Below, piece after piece: positions 1-8,836 of a stretch of DNA of 64,000 nucleotides. The notes beneath the pieces are model-generated. The model ran no database searches. It worked only from the letters and a program-made list of their open reading frames with translations, and was not told the DNA's origin. The translations under genes and the position numbers were made by a program. Every line of letters starts with the position of its first letter. Positions within the stretch are counted from its first letter, which is position 1. This stretch comes from Planctomycetota bacterium (GTDB taxonomy: Bacteria > Planctomycetota > Phycisphaerae > Sedimentisphaerales > Anaerobacaceae). The stretch covers positions 62,001 to 126,000 of the forward strand of contig JAUWIG010000011.1 in assembly GCA_030605475.1 (NCBI GenBank), in the 5' to 3' direction.

Positions 1-18
1 ACCGCTATTTAATATATA

Positions 19-31
19 CCGCGCATCGCGG
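19..31. repeat. Short perfect hairpin CCGCG-CAT-CGCGG
   Basis: A 5-bp perfect GC stem with a 3-nt loop lies just downstream of the 70-291 gene. No T-run follows on either strand, so a terminator role is unproven. Confidence 0.3.
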
Positions 32-69
32 GATACGCGCGACGCAATAATACCTGAAAGTCGGATTTG

Positions 70-291
70 TTATCTGATTTTAAGGCAGTCCGGCATAAAG
101 CAGCAGTCGGTGTATGGACACTGGCCGTTTGACGTTCCAAAACAGGGCGTGCATCCTTCTGCTGTTTGGATACAGTGAATAAGTTCTGTCTTTTTCATTC
201 TTCCCGGCTTTATACCGAGACCTTCAGCCTTTTTTCTTATTTTGGGCATATCCATAAGTTTCTTTTTCTTTGCAGCTTTTGTTGCGAACAT
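70..291 (-). CDS. Small SAP/Rho-N-like protein with cysteine-rich tail
   Basis: 73 residues. After a lysine-rich start, residues about 14-43 (MPKIRKKAEGLGIKPGRMKK, then TELIHCIQ) form the helix-extended-loop-helix of SAP or Rho N-terminal-like modules, which often bind nucleic acid. The C-terminal half has six cysteines (EGCTPCFGT..., CPYTDCCFMPDC), which suggests a metal site or disulfides. Proteins with this layout occur in deltaproteobacteria and planctomycetes, usually annotated only as SAP-domain proteins. The ATG at 291 follows a good ribosome site (AAAGGAG, about 8 nt upstream). Function unknown. Confidence 0.75.
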   Translation of the reverse strand: MFATKAAKKKKLMDMPKIRKKAEGLGIKPGRMKKTELIHCIQTAEGCTPCFGTSNGQCPYTDCCFMPDCLKIR

Positions 292-418
292 TCTTCATTC
301 TCCTTTCGGTTCTTCCTTGGAGCTGGGCTTTGCCCCAAAATTAAAGTTTAACTCATCGATTTCTATGATTAACAAAAACCCGTTTATTGCCTCGATATAT
401 TTTATTTTTCGTCTTTTT

Positions 419-474
419 ACTTTTATTTCTTTACTTCTTACTTCTCACTTTCTGCTTCTGGCTCTTGTCTTTCA
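419..474. repeat. Degenerate heptamer array, 8 units
   Basis: Consecutive 7-mers in phase: ACTTTTA, TTTCTTT, ACTTCTT, ACTTCTC, ACTTTCT, GCTTCTG, GCTCTTG, TCTTTCA. Pyrimidine-rich on the plus strand. Member of the window-wide period-7 family. Confidence 0.7.
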
Positions 475-625
475 AGGCTCTTGCGCCCGGCTCGGACACT
501 CCCTCTGCACTTCTGCATTTCGACATATACTATCCGCAATACGCAGCAGACATCTTCCCATACCGGGGTAATATAATAAATCAATCATTTACGCAGGGGG
601 GTCTCCCAAAAGTATTCAAAAGCGC

Positions 626-706
626 GCACTTTTTCGCATTTTTTAGCACTTTTTTTGCATTTTTTCGTACTTTTTTGCGTTTTTTCGCACTTTTTTGCAC
701 TTTTTA
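626..706. repeat. Decamer array with phased T-tracts (likely curved DNA)
   Basis: Eight units of the pattern GCACTTTTTT or GCATTTTTTC follow each other. Seven are 10 nt long and one is 11 nt. Each carries 5-7 consecutive T. A-tracts repeated at helical pitch are the textbook cause of intrinsic curvature. The array lies about 300 bp upstream of the TetR-family promoter. Confidence 0.85.
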
Positions 707-939
707 TCTTGCCCATTTTAACAACCTGCGTATTTGATCGGAGATTTACCGCCTAATTTCCCATCGCCACGCGGCGGGGCAGGGGAGCGCTTTGGCCATC
801 GGTTTTGAGTAAAAAATAGCCGATTTTTAACTTGTCAAAAGGCCGAATTGCCCCTGATTTTTCTTTCATCTCCCGTCTTATGGCAAAATCATAACCTCCT
901 CTGAAATAAGCGCTTATGATAACAACTTTCGGTATCTGC

Positions 940-988
940 GTTTGGTGTTTCGAGTTTTTTGTTTCGTTTTTTACGATTTTTTGTCTTT
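940..988. repeat. Degenerate heptamer array, 7 units
   Basis: Units in phase: GTTTGGT, GTTTCGA, GTTTTTT, GTTTCGT, TTTTTAC, GATTTTT, TGTCTTT. It ends 15 bp before the -35 box of the efflux operon. Confidence 0.6.
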
Positions 989-1003
989 GCGCACAAATTC
1001 CAT

Positions 1004-1032
1004 TTGCCTGTATGAACGAATTGGTGTATATT
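1004..1032 (+). promoter_or_regulatory. Sigma-70-type promoter of the tetR/efflux operon
   Basis: -35 TTGCCT (1004-1009), 17-bp spacer, -10 TATATT (1027-1032). Predicted transcription start is about 1039, directly on the inverted repeat described next. Confidence 0.6.
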
Positions 1033-1038
1033 ATAGTA

Positions 1039-1054
1039 GACTGACCAGTCAGTC
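1039..1054. promoter_or_regulatory. Probable TetR-family operator
   Basis: Perfect inverted repeat GACTGAC-CA-GTCAGTC (7-bp arms, 2-bp centre) overlapping the predicted transcription start. The position fits autorepression of the downstream TetR-family gene and, by read-through, of the efflux operon. Confidence 0.7.
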
Positions 1055-1150
1055 AGCTTCGCTGAAGAGGGCTTTTGAATAGGGCTCTCGAATACAGCGA
1101 AAATCCTAACCGGTTCGTAATTAGAGACTTAGAATACAGGGAAAGGAAAT

Positions 1151-1780
1151 ATGGAGGACAAAAAGACGCAATTAGTTCACCGCCGCAGGGAAGAAATTCT
1201 CACTGCCGCCAAGCATATTTTTGCTAAGAACGGCTTTCGTCGCACAAAAATCGGGGAAATTGCCGCGCATTTAAGTGTAGGCAAGGGAACGCTTTACAGA
1301 TACTTCAAGGACAAAAAGTCATTGTTTCTCGCCGTTTTTGAGCAAGGCATGGCTGGCCTTCGCCAGGCTATGAGAGCCAATATCGAACCAATTATTGACC
1401 CAAAAAACAAGATTTCAGCCGCCGTAAGGACATATTTTGAGTTTTTTGACAATGACAGAGAGCTTGTTGAAATTCTGATGCAGGTCCGCAGCGAGTTCAA
1501 GGACGATTACAGGCGGGTCTTTTTAGCATTGTACAGCGACTATATCGTAAAAATCCAGGAAAACCTGCGTGTTAGCGTAAAAACCGGGGTTTTTCGAAAG
1601 CTGGATGTCGAAAAAACCGCTGAGGCCATCAGCGCAACCCTGCATGGTGTCTTGCAGAGTTTCTATGTTAGGGAGTTCGGCCCCGAAACTGCCGTGCCGG
1701 ACGTTGAAAAATTAACCGACAGAACTGAGGCGGTGACGGCATTATTGTTAAAGGGTTTATTAAAAACAGATAGTGCGTAA
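1151..1780 (+). CDS. TetR/AcrR-family transcriptional repressor
   Basis: 209 residues. The N-terminal helix-turn-helix is at about residues 15-60 (ILTAAKHIFAKNGFRRTKIG, then GKGTLYRYFKDKKSLF), typical of TetR proteins, followed by a helical ligand-binding domain. It is the first gene of an operon with an outer-membrane factor, a membrane-fusion protein and an RND pump, so it probably senses a pump substrate and represses its own operon through the 1039-1054 operator. The ATG follows GGGAAAGGAAAT. Only 21 bp separate it from the next gene. Ligand unknown. Confidence 0.9.
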   Translation: MEDKKTQLVHRRREEILTAAKHIFAKNGFRRTKIGEIAAHLSVGKGTLYRYFKDKKSLFLAVFEQGMAGLRQAMRANIEPIIDPKNKISAAVRTYFEFFDNDRELVEILMQVRSEFKDDYRRVFLALYSDYIVKIQENLRVSVKTGVFRKLDVEKTAEAISATLHGVLQSFYVREFGPETAVPDVEKLTDRTEAVTALLLKGLLKTDSA

Positions 1781-1801
1781 AGTCTTTAATAAGCTGAAGA
1801 T

Positions 1802-3238
1802 ATGAATCTGATAAAGCAAAATTTTGTCCCATTGGTACTTGGTGTGCTGATAACTTTCCAATTAGCTGGGTGTGTCAGCAGTGAGCAATTTTACCAGGAG
1901 GTTAGTTTGTCCAGAGATGCTGCGTACCGGCAATGGAAGAGTCGCAAAGAGCTCCAGGAGCGGTCTCAGACGCGGATAAGTGGTAAGTTAAGTATGGAGG
2001 ATTGCTTAAAGCTGGTTCTTTTCAACAATAAAACACTGCAGAGTGTCGTTGAGGAAAAGGAAATTGCCCGTGGCGGAGAGTTGAAGTCATATTCGGCGAT
2101 TTTGCCATCTGTGGATCTTTCAGGCGATTATACACGGCTTGATAAGGTTAAATCTTTCGGGCCTATTACCGTTGGCGATTTGGATAACTATTCGGCAGGC
2201 CTTAGAGTTACGCAGCCGGTTTTTGCCGGCGGGTCAATAATAGCTAAGATAAACGCGGGTAAATTGTTTTCTTTGCTTACCAACCAGACGGTTCGAGCAG
2301 CGGTTCAGGATGTAATTTACCAAGCAAGATATTGCTATTACGATGTGCTGCTTAACCAGCATTTATATCAAATCAGCACTGATGCGGTTCGTTCGGCCCA
2401 GGTGCATCTTAATGATGTTAAACAAAGACGGCAGGGCGGCGTCGCTTCGGATTTTGACGTTCTGCGGGCTGAAGTGGAACTATCGAATTTCCAGGCTGGA
2501 TTGATATATGACAAGAATGCCATCAATATCGCAAAGGCCAAACTGCTCAAGATAATGGGTGTTTCACAGGATAGCGACTTTGCTCTCTCGGACGAGCTGG
2601 TTTACGCTCCCTCCACAATGACAATGGAGCAGGCGGTTGGAGTTGCCTATCGCAATCGGCCGGATTTATTCAGGCGTCAGCTTGATATAAAGTACCAGAA
2701 GGAGTTACTTAAGATTGCCCGGAGTCGATATTGGCCGAGTATTAGAGGGTTTTATGACAATACCTGGTCAAAGCCTGACCCGCACAACGCCACAGAGATA
2801 GAATGGGGCAGGGCCTGGAGTGCCGGGATTACGGCTACACTGCCTGTATTTGATGGTTTGTCTCGTGAGGGCGAGATAATCGGGCGGAAGGCACGATTCA
2901 AACAAGCGCAGATAGATTTAATCGATGCTGAGGAGACCGCTTTGTTTGAATTGACCAAGGCACAATTAAGTATCGAGAATGCGGAAGAGCTCGTCGAGTC
3001 GCAACGACTGAACCTTGTCAGGGCAGAGGAAGGGCTGCGACTTGCTGAAGTTGGTTATAGAGAGGGGATAAATACACAGGTTGAGATGATAGATGCTCAG
3101 GCCGCTCTGACAACGGCAAGGGCGATTTATTACCAGTCCATTTATTCGCATATAATTGCGAAACTGGATTTACAAAAAGCGATGGGGTCTCTAACGACGT
3201 TTGAAGCTGCGGTGTCAGGAGAGAAAAATGAAAATTAA
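1802..3238 (+). CDS. TolC-family outer-membrane efflux lipoprotein
   Basis: 478 residues. A lipoprotein signal with lipobox LAGC places the acylated Cys at residue 24, as in OprM/NodT-type outer-membrane factors. Two long helical repeats follow (roughly residues 60-260 and 270-460) with typical phrases such as QARYCYYDVLLNQ and RYWPSIRGFYDNTWS. It should form the trimeric outer-membrane duct of the tripartite pump made by the next two genes. The 3' end overlaps the adaptor gene by 11 bp, which suggests translational coupling. Confidence 0.9.
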   Translation: MNLIKQNFVPLVLGVLITFQLAGCVSSEQFYQEVSLSRDAAYRQWKSRKELQERSQTRISGKLSMEDCLKLVLFNNKTLQSVVEEKEIARGGELKSYSAILPSVDLSGDYTRLDKVKSFGPITVGDLDNYSAGLRVTQPVFAGGSIIAKINAGKLFSLLTNQTVRAAVQDVIYQARYCYYDVLLNQHLYQISTDAVRSAQVHLNDVKQRRQGGVASDFDVLRAEVELSNFQAGLIYDKNAINIAKAKLLKIMGVSQDSDFALSDELVYAPSTMTMEQAVGVAYRNRPDLFRRQLDIKYQKELLKIARSRYWPSIRGFYDNTWSKPDPHNATEIEWGRAWSAGITATLPVFDGLSREGEIIGRKARFKQAQIDLIDAEETALFELTKAQLSIENAEELVESQRLNLVRAEEGLRLAEVGYREGINTQVEMIDAQAALTTARAIYYQSIYSHIIAKLDLQKAMGSLTTFEAAVSGEKNEN

Positions 3239-4421
3239 GAATTTAGAATTGAAGGCTGTGCTGAAAGGGCTTAAGCAACTTTTGTTCAGGGAAAAGAGGG
3301 AAAATCGATTAAAATATGAAGCGTGGGTTGCTGTAATAATAATCATCTTTTCCGGTATTTATGTCTTTAAGGCTGTTTGGCAAAAAGAGGAAAGTAAGGC
3401 AAATGAAGCTTCTCTTAAGGTTGTTGCTGAGGCTATTGGAACAGCAGATATTGCTGAGACCATTGCTGTTACAGGCGGTCTTGAGGCTTTGACAAGCGTT
3501 GAAGTTATACCGGAGATTTCAGGACAGCTGGAGCGATTGCGATTGGCGGATAATGCGTTGGTAGATGTGGGAGTTTTTGTAAAAGCAAGCCAGGTTATTG
3601 CCGTTATCAACCATGACATTTATTTAGCTCAATTAGCTGAATGCCAGGCCAATCTTGAAGCCCGCGAGGTTGAATTGGCCGAGGCCGAGCGCGAAAAGAA
3701 ACGAATGGTTGCCTTGTATGAAGGCGGTTCAACCACAGAGCAGAACAAAGACAAGGCTGTAACTGCTGCGGCATTGGCTGCGGCGAGCCTCAAGCAGGCG
3801 AAGGCTGCCTTGACCAGGATAAAGGTTACGCTGGATAAGGCCATTATAGAAGCCCCTATCACAGGAATTGTTTCAAAAAAATATGTTGACGAGGGTAATA
3901 TAGTTGGGCCGGCCACACCACTGGTAAGAATCATACAGATAGAGACCTTAAAAGTGTTGGGTGGGGTAAGCGAGCGCTACCTGCCGCAATTGGTGCCCGG
4001 GAAAACACCGGTTCGAATTGAAACAGATGCATACCCAGAGGACGAATTTGAAGGTACAGTTTACAGAGTCGGTGTTGCTGTTGACCCGGTTACGCGTACC
4101 GGCGAAGTGGAAATTCGTATACCTAATCCGAATATGAGATTAAAGCCGGGAATGTTTGCGAGAATGACAATAGTCGCAACCCAGAGAGAAAATGTAGTGG
4201 TCGTTTCGGATTCGGCGCTGATTAGAGAACGGGATGACATATATGTTTTTGTTGTCAATAACAGCAAGGCTCATCGACAAAGGGTAAAACTTGGATTATC
4301 GCAGGGAGAATATTATGAGGTGCTGGATGGGCTGTCAGTAGGAGATATGGTCATTACCCGCGGTCGAGGACAGTTGAAAGATGGACAAACGGTCGAGGTT
4401 GTTCATGAGGTGAGAAGATGA
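3228..4421 (+). CDS. RND efflux periplasmic adaptor (membrane-fusion protein)
   Basis: About 397 residues. The order is an N-terminal membrane anchor (about 32-50, AWVAVIIIIFSGIYVFKAVW), a lipoyl-like half (VEVIPEISGQLERL), an alpha-helical hairpin rich in Ala/Glu/Lys, the second lipoyl half (IIEAPITGIVSKKYVDEGN), then beta-barrel and membrane-proximal domains. I chose the ATG at 3228 because AGGAGAG precedes it; an upstream TTG at 3201 lacks a ribosome site. It couples the inner-membrane pump to the TolC-like duct. Its stop overlaps the pump start (ATGA). Confidence 0.92.
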   Translation: MKIKNLELKAVLKGLKQLLFREKRENRLKYEAWVAVIIIIFSGIYVFKAVWQKEESKANEASLKVVAEAIGTADIAETIAVTGGLEALTSVEVIPEISGQLERLRLADNALVDVGVFVKASQVIAVINHDIYLAQLAECQANLEAREVELAEAEREKKRMVALYEGGSTTEQNKDKAVTAAALAAASLKQAKAALTRIKVTLDKAIIEAPITGIVSKKYVDEGNIVGPATPLVRIIQIETLKVLGGVSERYLPQLVPGKTPVRIETDAYPEDEFEGTVYRVGVAVDPVTRTGEVEIRIPNPNMRLKPGMFARMTIVATQRENVVVVSDSALIRERDDIYVFVVNNSKAHRQRVKLGLSQGEYYEVLDGLSVGDMVITRGRGQLKDGQTVEVVHEVRR

Positions 4422-7400
4422 GACTTCCTGAAATATCTGTAAAAAATCCTGTTACGACATTTATGATATTTCTCGGTGCTTTGATGGTTGGAGCCCTGTG
4501 TTTGTTTTTGCTCCCCGTTGATCTGCTGCCCGAAATGGATTTGCCTGTTATAACTGTGATGACACCGTATGACGGAGCTGCGCCGGAAGATGTAGAAACA
4601 AAAGTTACTGAGATACTTGAGCGATTTCTTTCAACCGTGCCGGAATTAAAACATATAACTTCTGTCTCAAAGGAGAATATGTCTATTATCTCGCTGGCAT
4701 TTGAATGGGGGACGGACCTGGATACGAGGGCTAATGAAGTTCGAGATGCCGTGGGGGTAGCCAAAATGCGCCTGCCGGATGAAGTGGATGAGCCGCGGGT
4801 TATGAAGATTAATATCTCGCTTTTCCCAATTATGTTTTATGGCGTTATGGCAAAAGAAAGTTATCCACATTTGGAGGATATTTTGGACGATGAGGTGGTG
4901 AACCCACTTAAACGACTGCCTGGAGTTGGGACCGCTGCCGTTCATGTACCGCTGCACCGGCAAATTAACGTTGAACTCGACAGAGAGCGTTTGGCTGGTT
5001 ACGGCCTGACGCCGCAGGATGTGGTTCGGGCTATCAAAAACGAGAATAAGGACACTTCTGCTGGGAATGTCAAGATGGGATTGACCGATTATCTGGTTCG
5101 TGTTCCGGGTGAGTTCAAAGAAGTTGCGCCAATGCGACAGATTGTTTTAACCGCGCGAAACAGCTCGGTCGTTAGGCTTTCTGATGTTGGTACGGTAGAA
5201 GACGGGTTCGAGGAAATCCAGCGATACATTCGAATCAACGGGCAGAATGGGGCCCTGTTAATGATTCAGAAAGAGTCTGAGGCCAATACCGTGCAGGTAG
5301 CTCGGCAAGTCCGTAAACGCATAGAGCAGTTAAAGAAACGTTTGCCGCCTGACATTGAAGTTATAAATGTAATGGATTCGTCAGAGGATATCGAGCGAAC
5401 GATAAAAGACCTGTCTAATACGCTATTGTTGGGTGGTTTGCTGGCCATGGGAGTAGTGCTTGTTTTTCTCCGTCGGTGGCGGGCTGCAATTGTGATAGGG
5501 CTTGCGATACCGTTTTCACTTATAGTTGCCATCATAGTGATATATTTTCTTGATTATACCATTAACATGATGAGTTTATTTGCTATGACGATTGGTATTG
5601 GAATGGTGGTGGATAATGCCATCGTAATCTTAGAAAACATTACGCGGCATCGAGAAGAAGGCGAACGCCCCAAAGAAGGAGCTGTCTATGGCGCTTCTGA
5701 AGTGGCGATGGCTATAACCGCTTCCACGCTGACGACTATATGTATCTTTTTCCCCATCCTCTTTGTTAAGGGAATTACTAAGATTATCTTCACTGAATTT
5801 GCAGTGGTGATAAGCGTTGTTTTACTTGCATCTTTATTCTCAGCCATTACTCTAACTCCGATGCTTTCGTCTACGTTGATGCGTACATCTGTGAAAAAAT
5901 ATAAACGTGGCAAATTCTTTGCCAAAACAGAACAGATGTTCAAGATACTGGCAACCAAATATGCTGAGGTTCTGTCTTGGGTACTGGGTCATCGCAAGAG
6001 CGTCATTGTAGTTGCACTGATTTTATTTTTTACAAGTCTGTCTTTAGTGCCTTTTCTCGGCACTGAATTTATGCCTGCAGAAGACAGGGCAGTAGTCAGG
6101 GGTGAATTACACATGCCCGTCGGCACGCGGGTAGAGGAAACTGCACGTGTTATGGAGGCTGTCGAAGAAATTCTAAAAGAGGAAGTTCAGGAAAGCGAAA
6201 TAATCGCTATCTTCACAAAGTGCGGTACTACGAAAACCGAGATGTCAGCTGTGTTTGGAGAGGAGGGGTCGCACATTGGCATGTTTGGCGTCAAATTGGT
6301 TCCAAAAGTAGAACGCAAGCGCGTTGTTAAAGATATCGCAGCTGCTCTGAGGCGCCGCATTGAAGAGTCAAAAGGCCTACTGCAGATTGATAGATATTCT
6401 CTCGATATAGGTGAACCATTAGAAGGCTTGATTTTAGGCGGTGAAAAGCCGTTAACGGTCAACATTATTGGCGATGATATGGAGGTTACAGATAAAATAG
6501 CGGCTAAAATTAAAAAGCTTGTCCAAAATACCCCTGGAACTGTTGATGTTGGTATATCGAGAGTTAAGGGCAGACCCGAACTCCAGGTTACAGTGGACCG
6601 TTCAAAGGCTTCTGCAATAGGACTGAATGTATCGGACATTGGCGATACAATCCGTGCTTCGTTTTATGGCCGTGAGGCAAGTAAGTATCGTGTTCACGGG
6701 GATGAATATGATGTGTTTGTTCGCCTTCAGGAACAAGACCGTAGCGACATACGTGATGTTCAAGCTACTCCGCTGCGTTTGCCGGGCGGACAGTTAGTCC
6801 GTGTCGACAATGTGGCTCAGACCGATATCGAATTTGGGCCGGTGGAAATCAAACGCAAGGACCAGGGACGAATCGTTAATGTGGAGGGTAATGTTTATGG
6901 CCGTTCACTTGGAGAGGTTGTTGCTGATATAGAAGCTGAAATAGAAGAGATGGATATCCCCGCAGGTGTGGAAGTATACATGGCAGGTCAGGCGGAAGAA
7001 CAGCGGGAATCATTCTTTTGGCTGACACTGGCGTTGATTGTTGGAATGGCTTTAGTATATATGGTTATGGCCTCACAGTTTGAATCCCTGCTCGACCCAT
7101 TTGTAGTTATGTTTTCAGTCCCCTTTGCCTTTACCGGTGCGATATTGGCGGTATTTTTGGGAGGACATCATGTAAACATTATTGTGTTCCTTGGTTTGTT
7201 GATGTTGATTGGTATTGTAGTAAATAACGCAATTGTCCTTGTCGACTACATTAATATTCTTCGTGCCAGGGGATTCGAAATGAATGAAGCTATTCGGCGG
7301 GCTGGACAGACGAGATTGAGACCGGTTTTGATGACGGTGTTTACTACGATTTTTGCGCTTATGCCGATGGCCTTTGCAAAAGGCCAGGGGTCTGAAATAT

Positions 7401-7519
7401 GGAACCCACTGGGCTTAACCGTTATGGGGGGACTTTTGGTTTCGACATTAGTGACGCTTGTGTTAGTTCCTACGATGTACAGTATTTTTGAAACGCACGT
7501 TAAGAAAAGCCCTTCTTGA
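4418..7519 (+). CDS. RND multidrug efflux transporter (HAE1/AcrB-like)
   Basis: 1033 residues, the usual length. It has an N-terminal transmembrane helix, a large periplasmic porter domain, a block of helices at about 330-540, a second porter domain, and a final helix block (about 860-1025). The proton-relay helix reads GIGMVVDNAIVILEN, with one Asp in the VVDNAI context instead of the Asp pair of AcrB. The twin position in the second half is GIVVNNAIVLVDY. Proton-driven inner-membrane pump; substrate not predictable. The start overlaps the adaptor gene by 4 bp. Confidence 0.95.
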   Translation: MRLPEISVKNPVTTFMIFLGALMVGALCLFLLPVDLLPEMDLPVITVMTPYDGAAPEDVETKVTEILERFLSTVPELKHITSVSKENMSIISLAFEWGTDLDTRANEVRDAVGVAKMRLPDEVDEPRVMKINISLFPIMFYGVMAKESYPHLEDILDDEVVNPLKRLPGVGTAAVHVPLHRQINVELDRERLAGYGLTPQDVVRAIKNENKDTSAGNVKMGLTDYLVRVPGEFKEVAPMRQIVLTARNSSVVRLSDVGTVEDGFEEIQRYIRINGQNGALLMIQKESEANTVQVARQVRKRIEQLKKRLPPDIEVINVMDSSEDIERTIKDLSNTLLLGGLLAMGVVLVFLRRWRAAIVIGLAIPFSLIVAIIVIYFLDYTINMMSLFAMTIGIGMVVDNAIVILENITRHREEGERPKEGAVYGASEVAMAITASTLTTICIFFPILFVKGITKIIFTEFAVVISVVLLASLFSAITLTPMLSSTLMRTSVKKYKRGKFFAKTEQMFKILATKYAEVLSWVLGHRKSVIVVALILFFTSLSLVPFLGTEFMPAEDRAVVRGELHMPVGTRVEETARVMEAVEEILKEEVQESEIIAIFTKCGTTKTEMSAVFGEEGSHIGMFGVKLVPKVERKRVVKDIAAALRRRIEESKGLLQIDRYSLDIGEPLEGLILGGEKPLTVNIIGDDMEVTDKIAAKIKKLVQNTPGTVDVGISRVKGRPELQVTVDRSKASAIGLNVSDIGDTIRASFYGREASKYRVHGDEYDVFVRLQEQDRSDIRDVQATPLRLPGGQLVRVDNVAQTDIEFGPVEIKRKDQGRIVNVEGNVYGRSLGEVVADIEAEIEEMDIPAGVEVYMAGQAEEQRESFFWLTLALIVGMALVYMVMASQFESLLDPFVVMFSVPFAFTGAILAVFLGGHHVNIIVFLGLLMLIGIVVNNAIVLVDYINILRARGFEMNEAIRRAGQTRLRPVLMTVFTTIFALMPMAFAKGQGSEIWNPLGLTVMGGLLVSTLVTLVLVPTMYSIFETHVKKSPS

Positions 7520-7530
7520 AAGGTGGACAG

Positions 7531-7821
7531 ATGAAGCTTGTGATGATTTGTTATAATGAGGCAATCGATGATGAAGTTATTGAGCTTCTTGATAAAGCAG
7601 GCGTACAAGGCTATACCAAATGGACGAAAGTGCTTGGCAAAGGACAAACCAGCGGGCCACACTTGTATAGCCACATCTGGCCTAAAGCGAATAATGCATT
7701 ATTTATTGTGCTGCCGGAAGAAACCGCTAATAAGGTTTTTGACCATATCCGAAAAATGAAAAGTAAAGTTGGCGCCGAAGGAGTAAAGGCGTTTATGTGG
7801 GAGATTGATGATATCACCTGA
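7531..7821 (+). CDS. Small PII-like protein at the end of the efflux operon
   Basis: 96 residues from the ATG at 7531, which follows AGGTGG; an in-frame TTG at 7516 is less likely. The pattern KLVMICYNEAIDDEVIELLDKAG, read as two pieces (KLVMICYNEAID / DEVIELLDKAG), with a C-terminal strand-helix-strand, suggests a ferredoxin-like PII fold. Similar short PII-like proteins (for example the DUF3240 type) sit beside RND pumps in other bacteria. It may sense a small ligand or metal and modulate the pump. Family assignment is by pattern only. Confidence 0.6.
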   Translation: MKLVMICYNEAIDDEVIELLDKAGVQGYTKWTKVLGKGQTSGPHLYSHIWPKANNALFIVLPEETANKVFDHIRKMKSKVGAEGVKAFMWEIDDIT

Positions 7822-8021
7822 AGACTGCTTTAAGACAGGATTTTTTTGCTCTGTAAGTGATTTGCGGGCTGTGAGTTAGCAAATAGTACAGAATTTTATG
7901 CATTTCCAAAAATTTTCTGGCCAAACCATCGTTAAAAGTAGATAATGGTCTCGGTTTGTGCAACGAAAGCCCATTTTGCAGTTTATGGCAAGTGGGAGCC
8001 AAATTTTAAAGGGGTGAAGTC

Positions 8022-8777
8022 ATGGAGACTTTCGCAAATTATAAACCAAATGTTGAAATTGTTTCCGATGGGGAGAGTCTTGCACGCCGAAGCCTTGAGT
8101 TTTTTATTGCTGAGGTGGAAAAAGCAATAAAGACGAAAGACACTTTTTACGTAGCGATATCCGGGGGACATACGCCCAGGCGTTTTTTTGAATTGCTTGG
8201 TGAAATGCCGGAAGCGAAAACTCTGCCCTGGGACAAAATACAGTTATTCTGGGTTGACGAACGGTACGTTCCGGCGGATTCGCAATGGAGCAATTACGGG
8301 CTGGCTGCAAGTACGTTCTTATCCAAAGTTGCTATTCCTGAAGAGAACGTGCATCGGATACCGACCGAGTACAGCGATTTTAAGGTCGCAGCCCGTCGTT
8401 ATGAAGAAACAATTCGAGAGGTTTTCGGTCTGGAGGAAAATCAGATTCCTGAATTTGATTTGATTGTGCTTGGTATGGGTGCAGAGGGAGATACCGGCTC
8501 GCTGTTTTCCAATAGCTATGCGCCCCTCGATACGGAAAATTTGGCGTGTGTTGTTTATGTCCTGGACGAAAAGCTTAACAGGATAACCCTGACGAATCCG
8601 GTTTTACGTGCCGCATCTCGTTTGGCTGTGTTGGTTTCCGGAGAAGAAAAGGCTGATATTTTGAAAGAGGTTTTGACCAGCGAGCTGGACGAAGTGCGGT
8701 ATCCTATTCATCTTCTTTGGCCTATTCTTGATAAGATTACATGGCTGGTTGACAGCGGGGCGGCAAAATTCCTGTGA
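8022..8777 (+). CDS. pgl: 6-phosphogluconolactonase (DevB type)
   Basis: 251 residues. NagB/RpiA-like fold with YVAISGGHTPRRFFELLG (about 45-63), FWVDERYVPADSQWSNYG (about 82-99) and LGMGAEGDTGSLF (about 150-162). It hydrolyses 6-phosphogluconolactone in the oxidative pentose phosphate pathway, in the cytoplasm. Family members usually read GxDGHTASLFP in the last motif; here the His is replaced by Asp and the Ala by Gly, so the active site may be altered. The ATG follows AAGGGGTG. No pentose-phosphate partner gene is adjacent. Confidence 0.8.
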   Translation: METFANYKPNVEIVSDGESLARRSLEFFIAEVEKAIKTKDTFYVAISGGHTPRRFFELLGEMPEAKTLPWDKIQLFWVDERYVPADSQWSNYGLAASTFLSKVAIPEENVHRIPTEYSDFKVAARRYEETIREVFGLEENQIPEFDLIVLGMGAEGDTGSLFSNSYAPLDTENLACVVYVLDEKLNRITLTNPVLRAASRLAVLVSGEEKADILKEVLTSELDEVRYPIHLLWPILDKITWLVDSGAAKFL

Positions 8778-8836
8778 TTGGAGTAATTCGGATTGGGGGG
8801 CAAAGCAGGCAGACTTTTTACTTTCTCTCTGGTAGT

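Larger units (their letters stand above)
292..1150. other. Gene-free region of 859 bp
   Basis: No ORF here looks like a real protein: the plus-strand ORFs have low-complexity S/F-rich translations. The stretch holds a heptamer array (419-474), a phased T-tract decamer array (626-706), a second heptamer array (940-988), and the promoter and operator of the efflux operon (1004-1054). Confidence 0.7.

Noticed and set aside
242-737. Plus-strand ORFs of 109 and 116 residues
   Set aside because: They translate T-rich heptamer and decamer arrays into Phe/Leu/Ser runs; no ribosome site and no family pattern.
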